The notes below the pieces were generated by a model. That model was not told the DNA's origin and made no database searches. It saw only the letters and a list, made by a program, of their open reading frames with translations. Positions 9,371 to 23,100 of a stretch of DNA of 64,000 nt are shown one piece after another; the stretch's first letter is position 1, and each line of letters opens with the position of its first letter. The stretch spans positions 52,359,143 through 52,423,142 of the forward strand of contig NC_057867.1 in NCBI RefSeq assembly GCF_019393635.1, written 5' to 3'. The translations under genes were made by a program, and so were the position numbers. This stretch comes from Dromiciops gliroides. Taxonomy: Eukaryota; Chordata; Mammalia; Microbiotheria; Microbiotheriidae.

Positions 9371-11200
9371 GAGATCTTGACACCGCCGTGGAAGGGAGCT
9401 AGAGGCCCATTCTCCGGCCCGGGGAGGGAGTGGGCACAATTTGCACTGCTCTGGAGCTCCCCCTGCTGTCCCACCGGGGATCTCCCGCTTCTATAAACAC
9501 CTTAAAGAATCGGCCACCCTCTATCCGAGGGAGCCAGACTCCAGATTAGACGGGAGATAGGGTGGACCCAAGAGGCCTCGAGTCCCAGACGCCAAAGGCT
9601 TGCCCGAGGGGAGATCTGGGTCTGGAAGCGCTGAAAGCTCTCAGGGGGGATCCCTCCCCCAAATCACTGATCCAGAACCCTTTAGGCGGGATAGCAAAAG
9701 CTCCCTCCGAGTTCCTTCCTTTGGCCTCCGTTCTCTCGGGTCCTTGGGAATTGGGGATCAGCCCGATTCACCCCCAGGTTTTCTTCTGCTTCAGCTAGGC
9801 GCCAAGAGGCCACGCGTGCCTTGAGAGCGGCAGACCACACCTGTTGAAAATCCCAGTGACTCTGGGTGCCCCGGGATGGCCGTCTTGTGCACGGCCCCAT
9901 GGGGCCCTTATCCTGGGTGGGAGGCAGTTTAGGTCAGCACTCTGGACGGAGTCTGTAGGGCGCACCTTTCGTGGGGAGCGGATTGGCCACTGCTTTGGAT
10001 CAGCAAGCCCCCATTCCTGCGACTCAGTCCGGGGGTGTTGTATGACAAATAAGGACCCCAGAGGAACTATGAATAGGTAGGGCTAGCTTGGTCCCGGTCG
10101 CCTGTGTTCCATCTCGAGGCATAGCTTAATCCAGTCCTAAGGTGGGGGGCAGAGGGAAGAAGAATGAAGGAAGCGATGTTCCACGCAGAGGGACCGGACC
10201 CCGCATTTTCAGAAGCCCAACGGGTTGGGGGGGTGTGGCGGGGGAAGGCGGGGGTAGGGTGGGAAGAAGTTTTCGTTAAGTCATCGTTCCTGGTACCAGA
10301 TCAGGAGAACGATGAAACAGAGGGGAGAAGCTTATGAATTCGCCCGAGAAGTTCGGTTGTTACTAGAGGAGAGGCCTCCAGATGCATCAACAGAGGCCAA
10401 AAGATCCAGAAGCTTGCATTTACCCCAGACGCAAACAGGGGAGATTCTGTATTCGCCACACGGTCGCCGATGCCACCGCCACCACCTCCCCGAGTCTGGC
10501 CCAGACTCCCCAACTCCTCTCCTCTCTCGGTTGCCATCGCCTCGATTGCTCAGCCCCACCCCCACCCCAGGCCGGAAGGCTGGGCTAGATGGGGGCTTGG
10601 AGCCTCCTCGGTGCCCAAGTCGAACCCCTGCTTTCATCCTCTTCTGGTAGGGAAAATGAAGGTGGAGAGGAGGGAAGGAGTCTAGGAGAGGAGGGTTTGG
10701 AGGGCAGGAAAAAAAAGGTAGAGTTCAATCGGAAGTGGGAAGAGGGGCTGGGAGGCCGAGGAAGGATGGAGGAGAGAATGAAGAGAGAGCCTCGGTTAGG
10801 CTCTTCTCCCCTGGCGAAAGGAACCGATCTAGTTGAGGAAGCGAGTCCAAAGAGGCATCTGCTTCGAGCAGAGTCCAAGCCCAGACGTTGCTCCGTCTCT
10901 GCTTCTCAGCTGATGATGCTGAAGGTTGGTAGGGGGCAAGCTGGTGCTCACATGCTTTCCAGGAGTTCGGTGGCCGCGGTTGCCCCTCAGGGCGCAGTCA
11001 CGCAGAAAGGGTCAATAAACTGTGTATCCCTCCGCAAAAGGAGAAAGACAATAAAACCACCCTCTGGGTCAGAGGTCGCCTCGTCCTTGATTGAGATATT
11101 CGCAATTTTTTTCGCGTTTTCTCTTTCCCTTCTTTCTCCCTCCTGCTCCTCCTCTCCCTCCCATCTCATTCTCTGAACTCCCCTTCTCCAAAGCCAGAGT
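9371..11200. promoter_or_regulatory. CpG-rich intergenic patch between the two ZIC genes
   Basis: CG dinucleotides become frequent (for example 'ctccggcccg' near 9413 and 'ccgggatggccgtc' near 9871), and transposons are absent. A TATA-like 'ctataaacacc' lies near 9490. Open frames here (for example 10589-11176) are low-complexity and unlike any family I know. A regulatory CpG island or non-coding transcript start is possible, but this is inference. Confidence 0.35.
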
Positions 11201-12044
11201 TAGCTCCAAAACAAAACAACTAAGTTACTGAGCCTGTCCGACGAAATAGAGAGCTGTAAAAAAATAAAAAGGCAAAGACCTCCACTAATTTACAAGGTGG
11301 TAAACTATGTTACTCGGTGGAGAAGGCAACCCCCCCCCAAGTTGAGGCCCCCCCCCCATAGTAGTAAGGAAGATCAGAATTCTGTGTTAATTTCAAAGTC
11401 CTTCGCTCTATTCATCTGTGATGGTCCTTACCAATGCCAGTCAGTTTGTTGGAAAGGGGGTGTGATCTGGACAATGTGGTTTCTTCCTTGGGGAGGCCCA
11501 GTGAGTGGGAGTGGTAAGCTAGACCTTCTCTTACCCCGCCTCCCCTTTTCCCAAGGTAGAATGTTGCTTAGCAAGAATTGGAGATTGCTAGGGCAAGACC
11601 TAGGGGGAGCTGGAGGTGAGGGTTTGGAATAATCCAAGGCCAGAAGGATTTGTGGAAAAACCCCTAAGGTTCACTCCCTCCCCCCCCCATACACACACAT
11701 TGGATAACACCTATTGATGTAAAGACCAGGCTCAAGTCCTAGAAGCTACACAGTCAAAGCCAGGGGATTCTGACACTTCTCTGGCTGTGGCTTGGGAGTT
11801 GGGCACATTTGTTGTTGTTGTTTTTCTAAGAGGAGCACATTTTGTGGGTGTGATGAGCTGTGGTTGAGGAACTTCATTTCAAGCAGAAACCAAAACTCAG
11901 AGAGGAGAGGGAAGGGGAGGAGAATTCAGTACCTCCAAATTGATTCTCTTCCAAACTTTCTGCTCTCTGAGGGGATGGAGGGAAACCCTTCCCAATCAAC
12001 ACAGTCACTTCCAATGCCTGGCCGGCATTTGGCTTGGGAGCTTG
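11201..12044. other. Intergenic, nothing recognised
   Basis: C-runs near 11332 and 11349 and A-rich runs near 11260. No gene or identifiable transposon. Confidence 0.5.
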
Positions 12045-12061
12045 ATCTCTCCTCTCTCTCT

Positions 12062-12137
<76 letters not shown>

Positions 12138-12154
12138 CTCTCTCTCTCTCTCTA
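12045..12154. repeat. (CT)n microsatellite with interspersed CATTCT units
   Basis: About 110 bases of CT dinucleotides, interrupted three times by 'cattct'. The regular interruptions suggest local duplication of a longer CT unit. Confidence 0.95.
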
Positions 12155-12899
12155 TCCCCCCCTCTCCCCTCCCCCCACCCCCTTTACACAGAAGGCAAGG
12201 AAAGACAGGTGTCCTTCAGTGATCTTTGGCCCTGCAAAGTCTTATAACTGTCGAGCCAGTGCCAACGTCTGCAAGTTTTCTTCCCTCTACTGAAGTCCAA
12301 GGTGGAAGGTAGAAATACGGTGCTTATGCACCCTTCTTAGCTTTAGGGTGCTTTGCTGATCAGCCTTTCCAATGATTTACACGATATTTTTTTTTGCCTG
12401 CAGTTAAATGGACCCCAGTGTTTTGGGAGTCTCGCCCACTTTTCTGTCGAGTCCAGGTTTCCTTTTTACCCCAGAGTTTCGATCTGAGCTCTCCCACCTG
12501 GACTCAGTACCTTTTCTGCTTGGAAAATGAAGACTTGCTTCCTGGAGTCTTCCAGCCTAGAAGTTCAAGGTCAGCTCGATGTTAGTGGCTGCCCTGCCTT
12601 GACTGGCAGTTGCAATGAAAAAAAAAATGTCTCCTTTCCCTTTGGTTTCCAGTCGAATTCAACTGGACTGTGCAATATCTGTGTGAGTGTGCAAGGCAGA
12701 AGAGAGAAAAGTACGCTTCTCAGGCTGATGATATTGCTATCCAACCTCTCAATACTGGACTGAATTGTAAAAGGTATTTTAGGTCCAGTGATTCTTGTGT
12801 CAGCTGCTGGGGAGTGAGAACTCTTTAAATACGAAATAAAAACTTTCAGCACACTCAGCCACTACCCTTCAAAACTTCCGGAGGAGATGGGAGATCAAT
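12155..12899. other. Intergenic, nothing recognised
   Basis: Mixed composition without repeats. No frame resembles a known protein. Confidence 0.5.
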
Positions 12900-13640
12900 A
12901 TTTAAGTCTGACCCGCCTTCCCCCCAATCTAAGCCAATTAAGATCGCTATACAAGCACAAGAACCGAGAGTGTTAAAGCGCTGCCCCCTCCTCCCTGGTG
13001 TTGGGGCTTGCGGCTTCCCTTTTGGGACCCAGGATTCTGGGGATACGGAAACATGGGGACATCCAGTAGAATCCAGGAGAGAGGCCTGAGCCCAAGGGCC
13101 CTCCGGGGGCAGTTCCTTAGGATCATACCCTTCCAGCTTTCCCCCATTTCATTTACTACACAAGAAATTAGGAAGCCCCGGGCAGGACGGAAATCCGCTC
13201 GCTGGGTTTTTAAAGGGTCTTTAAAGAAATGTTTGGAAGTGTGGGCTGACCGAATGGGCTTTGAAATGAACGCACACCAGAAGTCCCCTGCCTTGTGCCT
13301 GCTTCGGGGAGCGCACTACGCTGCCTTCTTCTCCCTTACTGGAGCCCACAGGAGATAAGACGTGAGAAGAGACTCCCTGGCTCCCCAAAATGATTTGGTA
13401 GCGTTAGAGCAGGCACAAAACAGAGCTCCGTGGCCAGTTTCCCCAGCTGCCCTGTCTTGCCCTAAGACACGATGCTAACGGATTACATCAATTCCTAAAT
13501 TTTCTCCTTTGCTCCCCCCTTCCTGCTTTTTGGAAGATGAACTGGGGCGGGGGCTGCTAGGAGTCGGTTTCCAGACATGCTTATCTGCCAGCCCCGGGTT
13601 TCAGGCGGTATATTCAAATGCCCAGATACAGAGATAAAAG
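12900..13640. promoter_or_regulatory. Repeat-free block upstream of ZIC3, candidate enhancer
   Basis: Contains 'agccaattaagatcgctata' near 12932, 'ggattacatcaattcc' near 13480, a 'cttatctg' GATA-type site near 13579, and two more GATA-like sites ('cagatacagagataaaag') near 13624-13641. The density of developmental factor motifs is suggestive only. Confidence 0.25.
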
Positions 13641-15348
13641 AAATCTGATTTGACTGGGGGGGGGGGGGTTGAACTTGGGGATGAGGGAAAGGATGACAGT
13701 GTATTTCCTATAGCACATACAGGACATTTATTTCTTATGAGCACAAATACGGAGTATTTCCTCGGCTTCCAAGTTCACACACAGCACACACACACACAAC
13801 CATATATACGTGTGTGGAGGCCAGCCCACGGAGGAGTGGGAAGTGAATTCCAGTGATTTCTGTCTTAATTTATGCTGCCCAGCACACGTGTAAAGGCCAT
13901 GCACTAGGGCTGCCCAGGCTGGACCGGAAAAAATAAGGAGGATGCCTCCTTCAAAGTGCCTGTTCATGCTTTCCAAGAGAGAGACTCCCCAGCACTGGAG
14001 ACAGGGCCTGGCTTTCTTCAGTGTTTCCAAGCACGGCTTGGCTCTGTCCCCTCTAGTCCCTTGCTTGAAGGCTGTGCCCCCCTTCCTCAAACTCGGCAGC
14101 TGGAGCTAGGGATAGAAGGGGGGGTGGAGAGAGGGCACTGCCACAGGAAAATAAGGTCTTAGAGAAAGAGGGGACTTGGGAGATCATCCCATCCAAAGTG
14201 TCATTTCTCTTTGAAAACACAGTTAGCCTGTGGGGAAGGGGGTTTGTTTCATTTGTGGTTTAGTTTTTGAAAAAACAGGCTCTAGCTCCCATACATCTGG
14301 CTAGTTTTCGGTCTCCTATTTCTCAGAGCAGTTGGGCCAAAAGAAGGAATGGGGCACCCAAGCTTGCTGCCCTTCAGTCCCCGGATTCCACAGTTCCCCC
14401 TCTGGTTTTGACTACACCCCCTCCTTCAGCTTCCAGTAGCACCCCCCTCTTACCTTCAGATCAGGAGCTGAGCTGCCCATGAGAACTTGAAGGAATCAAA
14501 GGTCTTTTACCCAAACAACTTCACAGCCATTTCCCCTGCCACCCCCCCCCAATTCTCAGTTGAGGATCTAATTGAATTATGCCTTTCTGTCCCAGAGACA
14601 AGAGCACACGTGCTAGAGGTAATTAATTCTCTGATTGTTGTCATCCGGAGTGGGACATCCCAGACCAGGTAAGTCAAAGGCCTGACAGCTTAACCAGTTC
14701 CCCCCCCCCCACACACACACACACCACAACAGAAGAAGAGAAGTTGGGCAAACTTGACCCACCCCTTGTTAGTTTTTCTCTCTCTTTTACATCCTTCCCC
14801 TTTCACTGCCCCTCCCTCTCAAGCTCCCCTAGGGTAGATGATTACTGGATCCCAGGGGAGATTGGAAATGAACTATCAGAAACACAACCGAGGAGGTTCT
14901 TGAATTGGTCGCCCCCACCTCCACCCAGCCCGGATGGGCCCCCAGAGAAGCTCAAACCCTCCCCTCCACCACTACCCCCCAGGTTAACCCCCATGAACTG
15001 TACGTTCCCAACTAGAACAGCGATCCGAAGAGTAGGGATTGAGGGGAGGGGGGGGGGAGGGAAAGGAAGAAAGAATAGAAAGGGAAGGTAAGAAAAGAAA
15101 TGAGAAAAAGGAAAGAAATCCGCCCTTTTTGCAACTCAGACTCTGGGGAATTCGTTTGCATGATTTAGCCATATTTGTTCTTTGGTGCAAACCCCCTCAG
15201 AAATGAAGTTGGTCTCCCCTATGCATCCCCCTCCCCCCCAATCTACTTTCATCAGCGAGACTTTTTAGAGGCAATCAATATATTTAAGGAAGCGGCAACT
15301 CACCTTCCAACTTTGTGAGTGTTCTGTAGAGATGCGGAGGGTGAATTG
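13641..15348. other. ZIC3 upstream intergenic DNA with homopolymer and CA tracts
   Basis: A G-run at about 13657-13668, a short CA tract near 13783-13798, C plus CA runs near 14701-14724, and a G-run near 15048-15058. An octamer-like 'tttgcatgatttagcc' lies near 15155. No exon is recognised. Confidence 0.45.
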
Positions 15349-15560
15349 TGATTGGTTTGATGGGAGATGGGGTTACTGGTGGGGAAGACTTTATACCGGT
15401 GGGGGGTTTTCCTCTCCCCCCCCCCTTGCAAACTCTAAAATAAAGAATGTGCAGTCTTTCTCGGGGCTGATTGGGAGGCAGGGTGTGAAAGAACCGCGGT
15501 TATAAAGCGCTGCTTGAAGCGTCTCTCAATGCGCCTCTGAACTTGATCAGATTTGCCGGT
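15349..15560 (+). promoter_or_regulatory. Second promoter-like cluster, about 2.2 kb upstream of the ZIC3 start codon
   Basis: In order: ATTGG near 15352, 'ctttataccgg' near 15388, ATTGG at 15470-15474, then TATAAAG at 15501-15507 within 'gcggttataaagcgct'. An inverted CCAAT about 30 bases before a TATA box is a classic core layout and would place a start near 15530. It could serve an upstream ZIC3 exon or a non-coding RNA; no transcript can be shown from sequence. Confidence 0.35.
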
Positions 15561-16203
15561 TCCTGCGGAGAGACGGCGGCAATCCTGTGAGCCTGGCTCA
15601 ATGCACAGACTTGGGGGCTCTGCAAATGGCAGGATATTACAATTACAGCCATCTTTCTTTCGGCCTTTTCTTCCCACCCTTGCTCCCCATCGCTCTTTGC
15701 AAAGGCTTTCCAGGACAGAAAATGAGGGGATTTATAGTGCTGTCTGAGGCTCATCATTATTCCCAGAGACACATTGGGATAGTGGGGGAAAAGGGGGGGA
15801 AACAAAACCACAACACTCTTACTTCCCCCCTCCTCCCCCCCTCCCCAGCCCTCAAACTCAATTCTCCAAATCAACTGTAGTCTGAAGGACACTCAGCGTC
15901 TATGCACTCTGCCCTGGGTTTCTGAAACGGACACGGGAGGTCGGAGCAAACACTGATTCTGTCTAGAGGTGATTGAGGGAGGTAACACATGAGGAGTGGC
16001 TTGGGAGGAAAATTCCACCTCCCAGAAGCCCCCTTTGGATGGAGGGTTGGATTTAGAACTCTTTAGAAATCGGCCTGGTTCAACCCGCTAGTTTTAAAGG
16101 CCGCCTGAGCCACAGTCTTTGGAGGGGTGGCCGTGGTTGTGGGAGAGGGGGGAGGGGAGGAGGAGATGGGGGCGACTATGGAGAGGAGTGAAGGGGGAAG
16201 GGA
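15561..16203. other. Intergenic, nothing recognised
   Basis: Short open frames occur just after the 15.5-kb promoter-like cluster, but they match no family I know and change character across a C-rich run near 15825-15850. Confidence 0.4.
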
Positions 16204-16209
16204 GGGAGA

Positions 16210-16260
<51 letters not shown>
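16204..16260. repeat. (GA)n microsatellite
   Basis: An uninterrupted run of GA dinucleotides of about 50 bases, with two trailing 'gagattga' units. It lies about 700 bases upstream of the ZIC3 CCAAT cluster. Confidence 0.95.
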
Positions 16261-16262
<2 letters not shown>

Positions 16263-16967
16263 AGAGATTGAGATTGCGATTGCCGGCTGAGGCTCTGAAA
16301 GAAATAAAGCCTTCGCTCGGAAGCCCACTCGAGTTTCAACCAATTTTTCTCCCCCAAGGAATGGGGAGTAGTCGGTTCCTGGGGGTGGGGAGGTGGGGGC
16401 ACCCAGATACCAAGGGAGAGAGGGGCAGGCGAGGGAATTGCGCTCGGTTTAGTCTCGATTTTATTTTATTTTTCTCCCATAGGTGTGTTTAAAAAAAAAA
16501 GACACCCTATGTTGTCAATCGAGAGGGCAAGTGAAATGGATGGAACCTAGCCCAGTCACTGAGTGTGGGCATTTGAGGCAGATGCCCATCGCTCCTGTCT
16601 TCACCTGCGGGGCCTCTAAATCAAATTGCCGTTACTCTGCTTCTGGATGTGAATACTCTGGTTCTAATTCAGGTGACTGGAGAGGTGGGAGCAAAAAGAA
16701 AAATGAACAGATCACCCCCTCCAGCCACCCTCGTGAGAGATGTCAGGAGGGAAATAACAGCGAAAGAAAAAAAAAAGAGTTTCTTTCGCTGAACCAGGTG
16801 CATCTGACGAAAGAAGCCCGGGAAGGAGGGCCGTGGGACCTCCATCTGAGGGTGCGTTTGCTCGGATCCCAGGTGCTCAGCGACTCCCAAACTGGACCCG
16901 AGTAAACAAAATATTTGGGCGCTGAGACCCCCATTAACCTTACCTGGGAGTCGCTAAAGGCACACGG
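16261..16967. other. Proximal ZIC3 upstream DNA, no gene recognised
   Basis: Includes 'ttttattttatttttctccc' near 16460 followed by 'ataggtgtg', and an A-run near 16765-16776. No coding exon is identified. Confidence 0.4.
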
Positions 16968-17097
16968 CCCAATCAGGAGCCTCCTTTTCAATGAGGCTGC
17001 CATATTCCCTGCTCTAGCCTGCCAATCACGAGCAAAACGGCCAATGGCCGGGCCAGCCGGGGGTCAGGTGACGGCGTGCCAGCGGGTTCCCCATTGG
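16968..17097 (+). promoter_or_regulatory. ZIC3: ZIC3 proximal promoter: four CCAAT boxes
   Basis: CCAAT-type sites at 16969-16973 (cccaatcagg), 17022-17026 (gccaatcacg), 17041-17045 (ggccaatggcc) and, inverted, 17093-17097 (ccattggctc). The spacings of 52, 19 and about 50 bases suit NF-Y binding. There is no convincing TATA box, so starts are probably dispersed downstream at about 17110-17300. The factor assignment is from general knowledge; the motifs are seen directly. Confidence 0.6.
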
Positions 17098-17429
17098 CTC
17101 AGCGCGAGCTGCCTCCTGAGTTGGTTTATGTGCAAGGAGTGAGTGATTGACTTTATCAGTCCAAGGACATTACTCTGTTGGAGAAGAGGGTGGTGAACTC
17201 CTTCTTCTCTTCCTTCCCTAGGAGCCCGGCTTGCTGGGGCTGGTGGGGAGGGGGCTCCCTGACCCAGAGTGGGCTACTTCACCACCTCCATCTCATCATT
17301 TTTATTTCGGTGGCGGGCGGCGGGCGGGAAAGGTTTGTGCATGGTGCAAGATTTGCCAACTCCACTCCCCAGTTATTCTTTTTGTTATTTTTTTCTTTGT
17401 GCTTTTAGTAGTTTTCTAAAGCAGAGCTG

Positions 17430-17546
17430 GTACCAGAGCTTCTCCTCCCTCCCTCCTCCTCCTTCTTTTCCTCCTCCTTCTTCTCCTCCCTCCTCCTCCT
17501 TCTCCCTCCTCCTCCTCTTTTCCCCTCCTCCCTCATCTCCCTCTGC
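17430..17546 (+). other. ZIC3: Polypyrimidine tract in the ZIC3 5' leader
   Basis: About 115 bases of almost pure CTCCT/TTCTCC immediately before the ZIC3 first coding exon. It probably lies in the 5' UTR. Such tracts can influence translation or form triplex DNA, but nothing here proves a role. Confidence 0.55.
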
Positions 17547-17725
17547 AGGAGACACTCAGACCCTGAAAGTTGCTGCCCCTGGCTGTTCCTTCGGGGTCTC
17601 TGCACTGTCCCCAGTCCTTGGGCTTTCTGCTGCAGCCGCCGCTCCAGCGACTTCTTCCTCCCGCGCCTCAGCCGTCGTCTCCTTCGCCGCCGTCGCTGCT
17701 GCCTCTGCCGGGGCGCCCTCCATCC

Positions 17726-18785
17726 ATGACGATGCTACTGGACGGAGGACCGCAATTCCCCTCGCTGGGAGTCGGGGGCTTCGGAGCCCCGCGCCACCAC
17801 GAGATGCCCAACCGGGAGGCGGCGGGGATGGGGCTCAGCCCTTTCGGGGACGCTTCGCACGCCGCGGCCGCCGCCTTCAAGCTGAGCCCGGCGGCGGCGC
17901 ACGACCTGTCCTCGGGCCAGAGTTCGGCGTTCACTCCGCAGGGCTCGGGCTATGCCAACGCCCTGGGGCCCCACCATCATCATCATCACCACCACCACCA
18001 CCACGCCGGCCAGGTGCCCTCGTACGGGGGAGCCGCGGCCGCCTTCAACTCCACGCGCGACTTTCTGTTCCGCCAGCGGGGCTCGGGCCTCGGGGAGGCG
18101 AGTTCCGGGGGCGGCCAGCACGGGCTGTTCGCCGGCTCGCCGGGGAGCCTGCACGGGCCCCCGGGCATCGCGGAGCCCCCCGGCTACTTGCTCTTCCCGG
18201 GGCTACCGGAGCAGAGCCCGAGTCACCCGTCGCCCACGGCCCACGTGGACAACAACCAGGTGCACTTGGGGCTGCGGGGCGAGCTGTTCGGCCGCCCCGA
18301 CCCTTACCGCGCGGTGGGCAGCCCCCGCACTGACCCGTACGCCGCGGGCGCCCAGTTCCACAACTACCCCCCGATGAACGTGAACATGGGTATGAACGTG
18401 GCGGCCGCGGCGGCGGCGGCGCACCACGGACCGGGCGCCTTCTTCCGCTACATGCGCCAGCCCATCAAGCAGGAGCTGGCGTGCAAATGGCTCGAGGAGG
18501 CACAGTTGGGCCGGCCCAAGAAGAGCTGCGACCGGACCTTCAGCACCATGCACGAGCTGGTGACGCACGTCACGATGGAGCATGTGGGGGGGCCCGAGCA
18601 GAACAACCACATCTGCTACTGGGAGGAGTGCCCCCGGGAGGGCAAGTCCTTCAAAGCGAAATACAAACTCGTCAACCACATCCGCGTGCACACGGGCGAG
18701 AAGCCCTTCCCCTGCCCCTTCCCGGGCTGCGGCAAGATCTTCGCCCGCTCCGAGAATCTCAAGATCCACAAAAGGACTCACACAG
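17726..18785 (+). CDS. ZIC3: ZIC3 exon 1: N-terminus and zinc fingers 1-3
   Basis: Encodes residues 1-353 plus the first base of codon 354. The start is the ATG opening [12 protein letters not shown], the N-terminus I recognise as ZIC3. Seen in order: Ala tract 46-50, [20 protein letters not shown], His tract 83-93 (11 His), ZOC motif FNSTRDFLF at 107-115, Ala tract 226-232, [10 protein letters not shown] just before the fingers. ZF1: C253, W255, H281, H286. ZF2: C297, W299, C302, H318, H322. ZF3: C330, C335, H348, H352. ZF1-2 form the tandem CWCH2 unit shared by ZIC and GLI proteins. The exon ends CACAG/GTAAGT in phase 1. ZIC3 is a nuclear transcription factor needed for left-right axis, neural and heart development in mammals (family knowledge). 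All cysteine and histidine ligands are present, so the gene should be functional. Confidence 0.97.
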
Positions 18786-21306
<2,521 letters not shown>

Positions 21307-22146
21307 GGACAAAAGCAAACACCAAAAACCCCATTAACTATAGGACGGACCAAATGCGTTAAAAAAAAAAAAAGAAAGAAAGAAAAAAGAAAACTGAGAC
21401 CAATCCAGACGGAAATGGAGTTGTGTGTGTGTGTGTGTTTTGGTTTTTTTTTTTTTTTTTTACGCAAGCAACCCGTCTAGGGCTACATCTTGTTAATTGC
21501 AATTATCCAGGAAGGTCTTTGGCAAGGTCTGGCAAGATCTCTGAAGTAACCCTGCCCTTTTCTCAGGATTAGAAAACCTGTTTTGGCATTCGAATGATTT
21601 TCGTTTATTTTCTAAATTTTCCCCTCCCCCCAACAGAACTCCCTACCCCCCAAAGCCTGCCGAATTGATCCCTTCATTTTAACGCTTTGGCCCTGTTGGG
21701 TTTTTTTTTTTCTTGAGAGGAAGTTTTAAAAAATAAAAAAAGGCCTTTGGATGGTGTGATGTTAAAATGATGGGAATCTTTCTCCGGCTGGGTGGTGATT
21801 GTTTAAACTCTTGCAGTCTTAAACCGTGCCAAAGTCCTGCTATGTCTTGAAGTTTATTTCTCAAAGCATTACACTTGTGAATGTATTCTTGTCTAATGGG
21901 GTCGACACTGTTGAGTGTTTTTTTTTCAGGATGAGGCTGTGGTGTTGCTCTACACAGATGGTGACCGTCTAGTATGCAGTAGCATTTTGTAATAACTTTT
22001 TCTTTCTTGTAAATACGTACCCCTGATGCCAATATTTATCGTTTGTAATTTAATTATTGATACAAGTGCCGGGAACTGAACAATATTTATGGGGGAAAAT
22101 GTTTTCTAACAAGTTCTGTACAGCTTTGGATTATAACTACTTTAGC

Positions 22147-22152
22147 ATTAAA
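22147..22152 (+). terminator. ZIC3: Candidate ZIC3 polyadenylation signal (ATTAAA)
   Basis: ATTAAA within 'tagcattaaaagtctgattg', followed by a GT-rich 'tgtttgg' about 10 bases later. It gives a 3' UTR near 0.85 kb. Later ATTAAA hexamers are alternatives. Confidence 0.4.
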
Positions 22153-22217
22153 AGTCTGATTGTTTGGAAAGAAGAGCACAACTTACAGTTTTGGAACCAC
22201 TGACTCCTTTTTATCTC

Positions 22218-22250
22218 TTTATTATTATTATAATATTATTATTATTATTT
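22218..22250. repeat. (TTA)n short tandem repeat
   Basis: About ten TTA units with one 'taata' interruption, just downstream of the first candidate ZIC3 poly(A) signal. Confidence 0.9.
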
Positions 22251-23100
22251 GGTAACAGCATCCCCCTCCCCCCCCTCCACTGGGGATGAATGAACTATAA
22301 ATCCGGTTTGGTGGGATTGGGAAAAGAAAACTAATGCAGATTCCTTTTTTAATTTTCAAATTGTGGAATTATTTTTTTCTATCGCAATGTAGGTTTACTT
22401 ACAGTGTCAGTTTCAATCTGGGAAGACCCTCCTTTTTCTTCTTTAGCTCATAGGGGTGTTTTCCTGCAAGCTTAATATGTTTGCCCTGGATTTTCGGCAT
22501 GCAAATCAAATATTACTAATCATTTCAGTTAGTGATCATGACATCTCAATCTTGCACTTCAAAGACTGGGAAGCTGGATTTAAATGTCCCCGCACTGCCT
22601 ATGTAAACAGAAGGTAACAATGAGTTTTATGTCCCTTAGTTCTCTTTCCCTGGCATTAAAGATGGAACATTTGCAGCGTTATGCATGTATATATGTCTAT
22701 CCTATATAGAGATACAGCCATATGCCTATATATGTCTGTATCTATATATACACATATATATGTATTTTCAAGAAGCTAGCATAAGTTTGAAACAGTTTGG
22801 TGGTGAGTAAAAAGGCCAGTTCAATGTGTTTACTTTTGCTTAAAGTGCTTCTTATGAGACCCCTAGTTTATTGGAATTCTCGATGGCTAAGGTGGATTTG
22901 TTTTGCTGTATATATAGTTCAATACCCAGCTCTCATTCATGTGTTGCTAATACCCAATATGATGATGATTGCAGCAGCTCCTGTAGAGACATTATGGAAA
23001 GAAAAAAACATTTGCAAAAAAAATATGTATTTTTAAACCTCATGATTTGTAGGCAAAGATGTGAAGAGCATTATTTCCATTAAAATCAGTAACATGAAAC

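Larger units (their letters stand above)
21307..23100 (+). other. ZIC3: ZIC3 3' UTR and immediate downstream DNA
   Basis: AT-rich and transposon-free, with several AUUUA-like motifs (for example 'caatatttatcg' near 22031 and 'acaatatttatggg' near 22080). Candidate poly(A) signals are ATTAAA at 22147-22152 and further ATTAAA hexamers near 22656 and 23080. T and A runs at 21361-21373 and 21442-21460 flank a TG tract. The exact 3' end needs transcript data. Confidence 0.55.

Noticed and set aside
10589..11176. 195-codon plus-strand frame in the intergenic CpG patch
   Set aside because: Low-complexity Glu/Gly/Arg-rich then hydrophobic Ser/Leu text from purine and pyrimidine tracts. No domain, and overlapping frames on the other strand are as long.
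11792..12293. Ser/Leu-rich open frames over a CT repeat
   Set aside because: Produced by the (CT)n microsatellite at 12045-12154.
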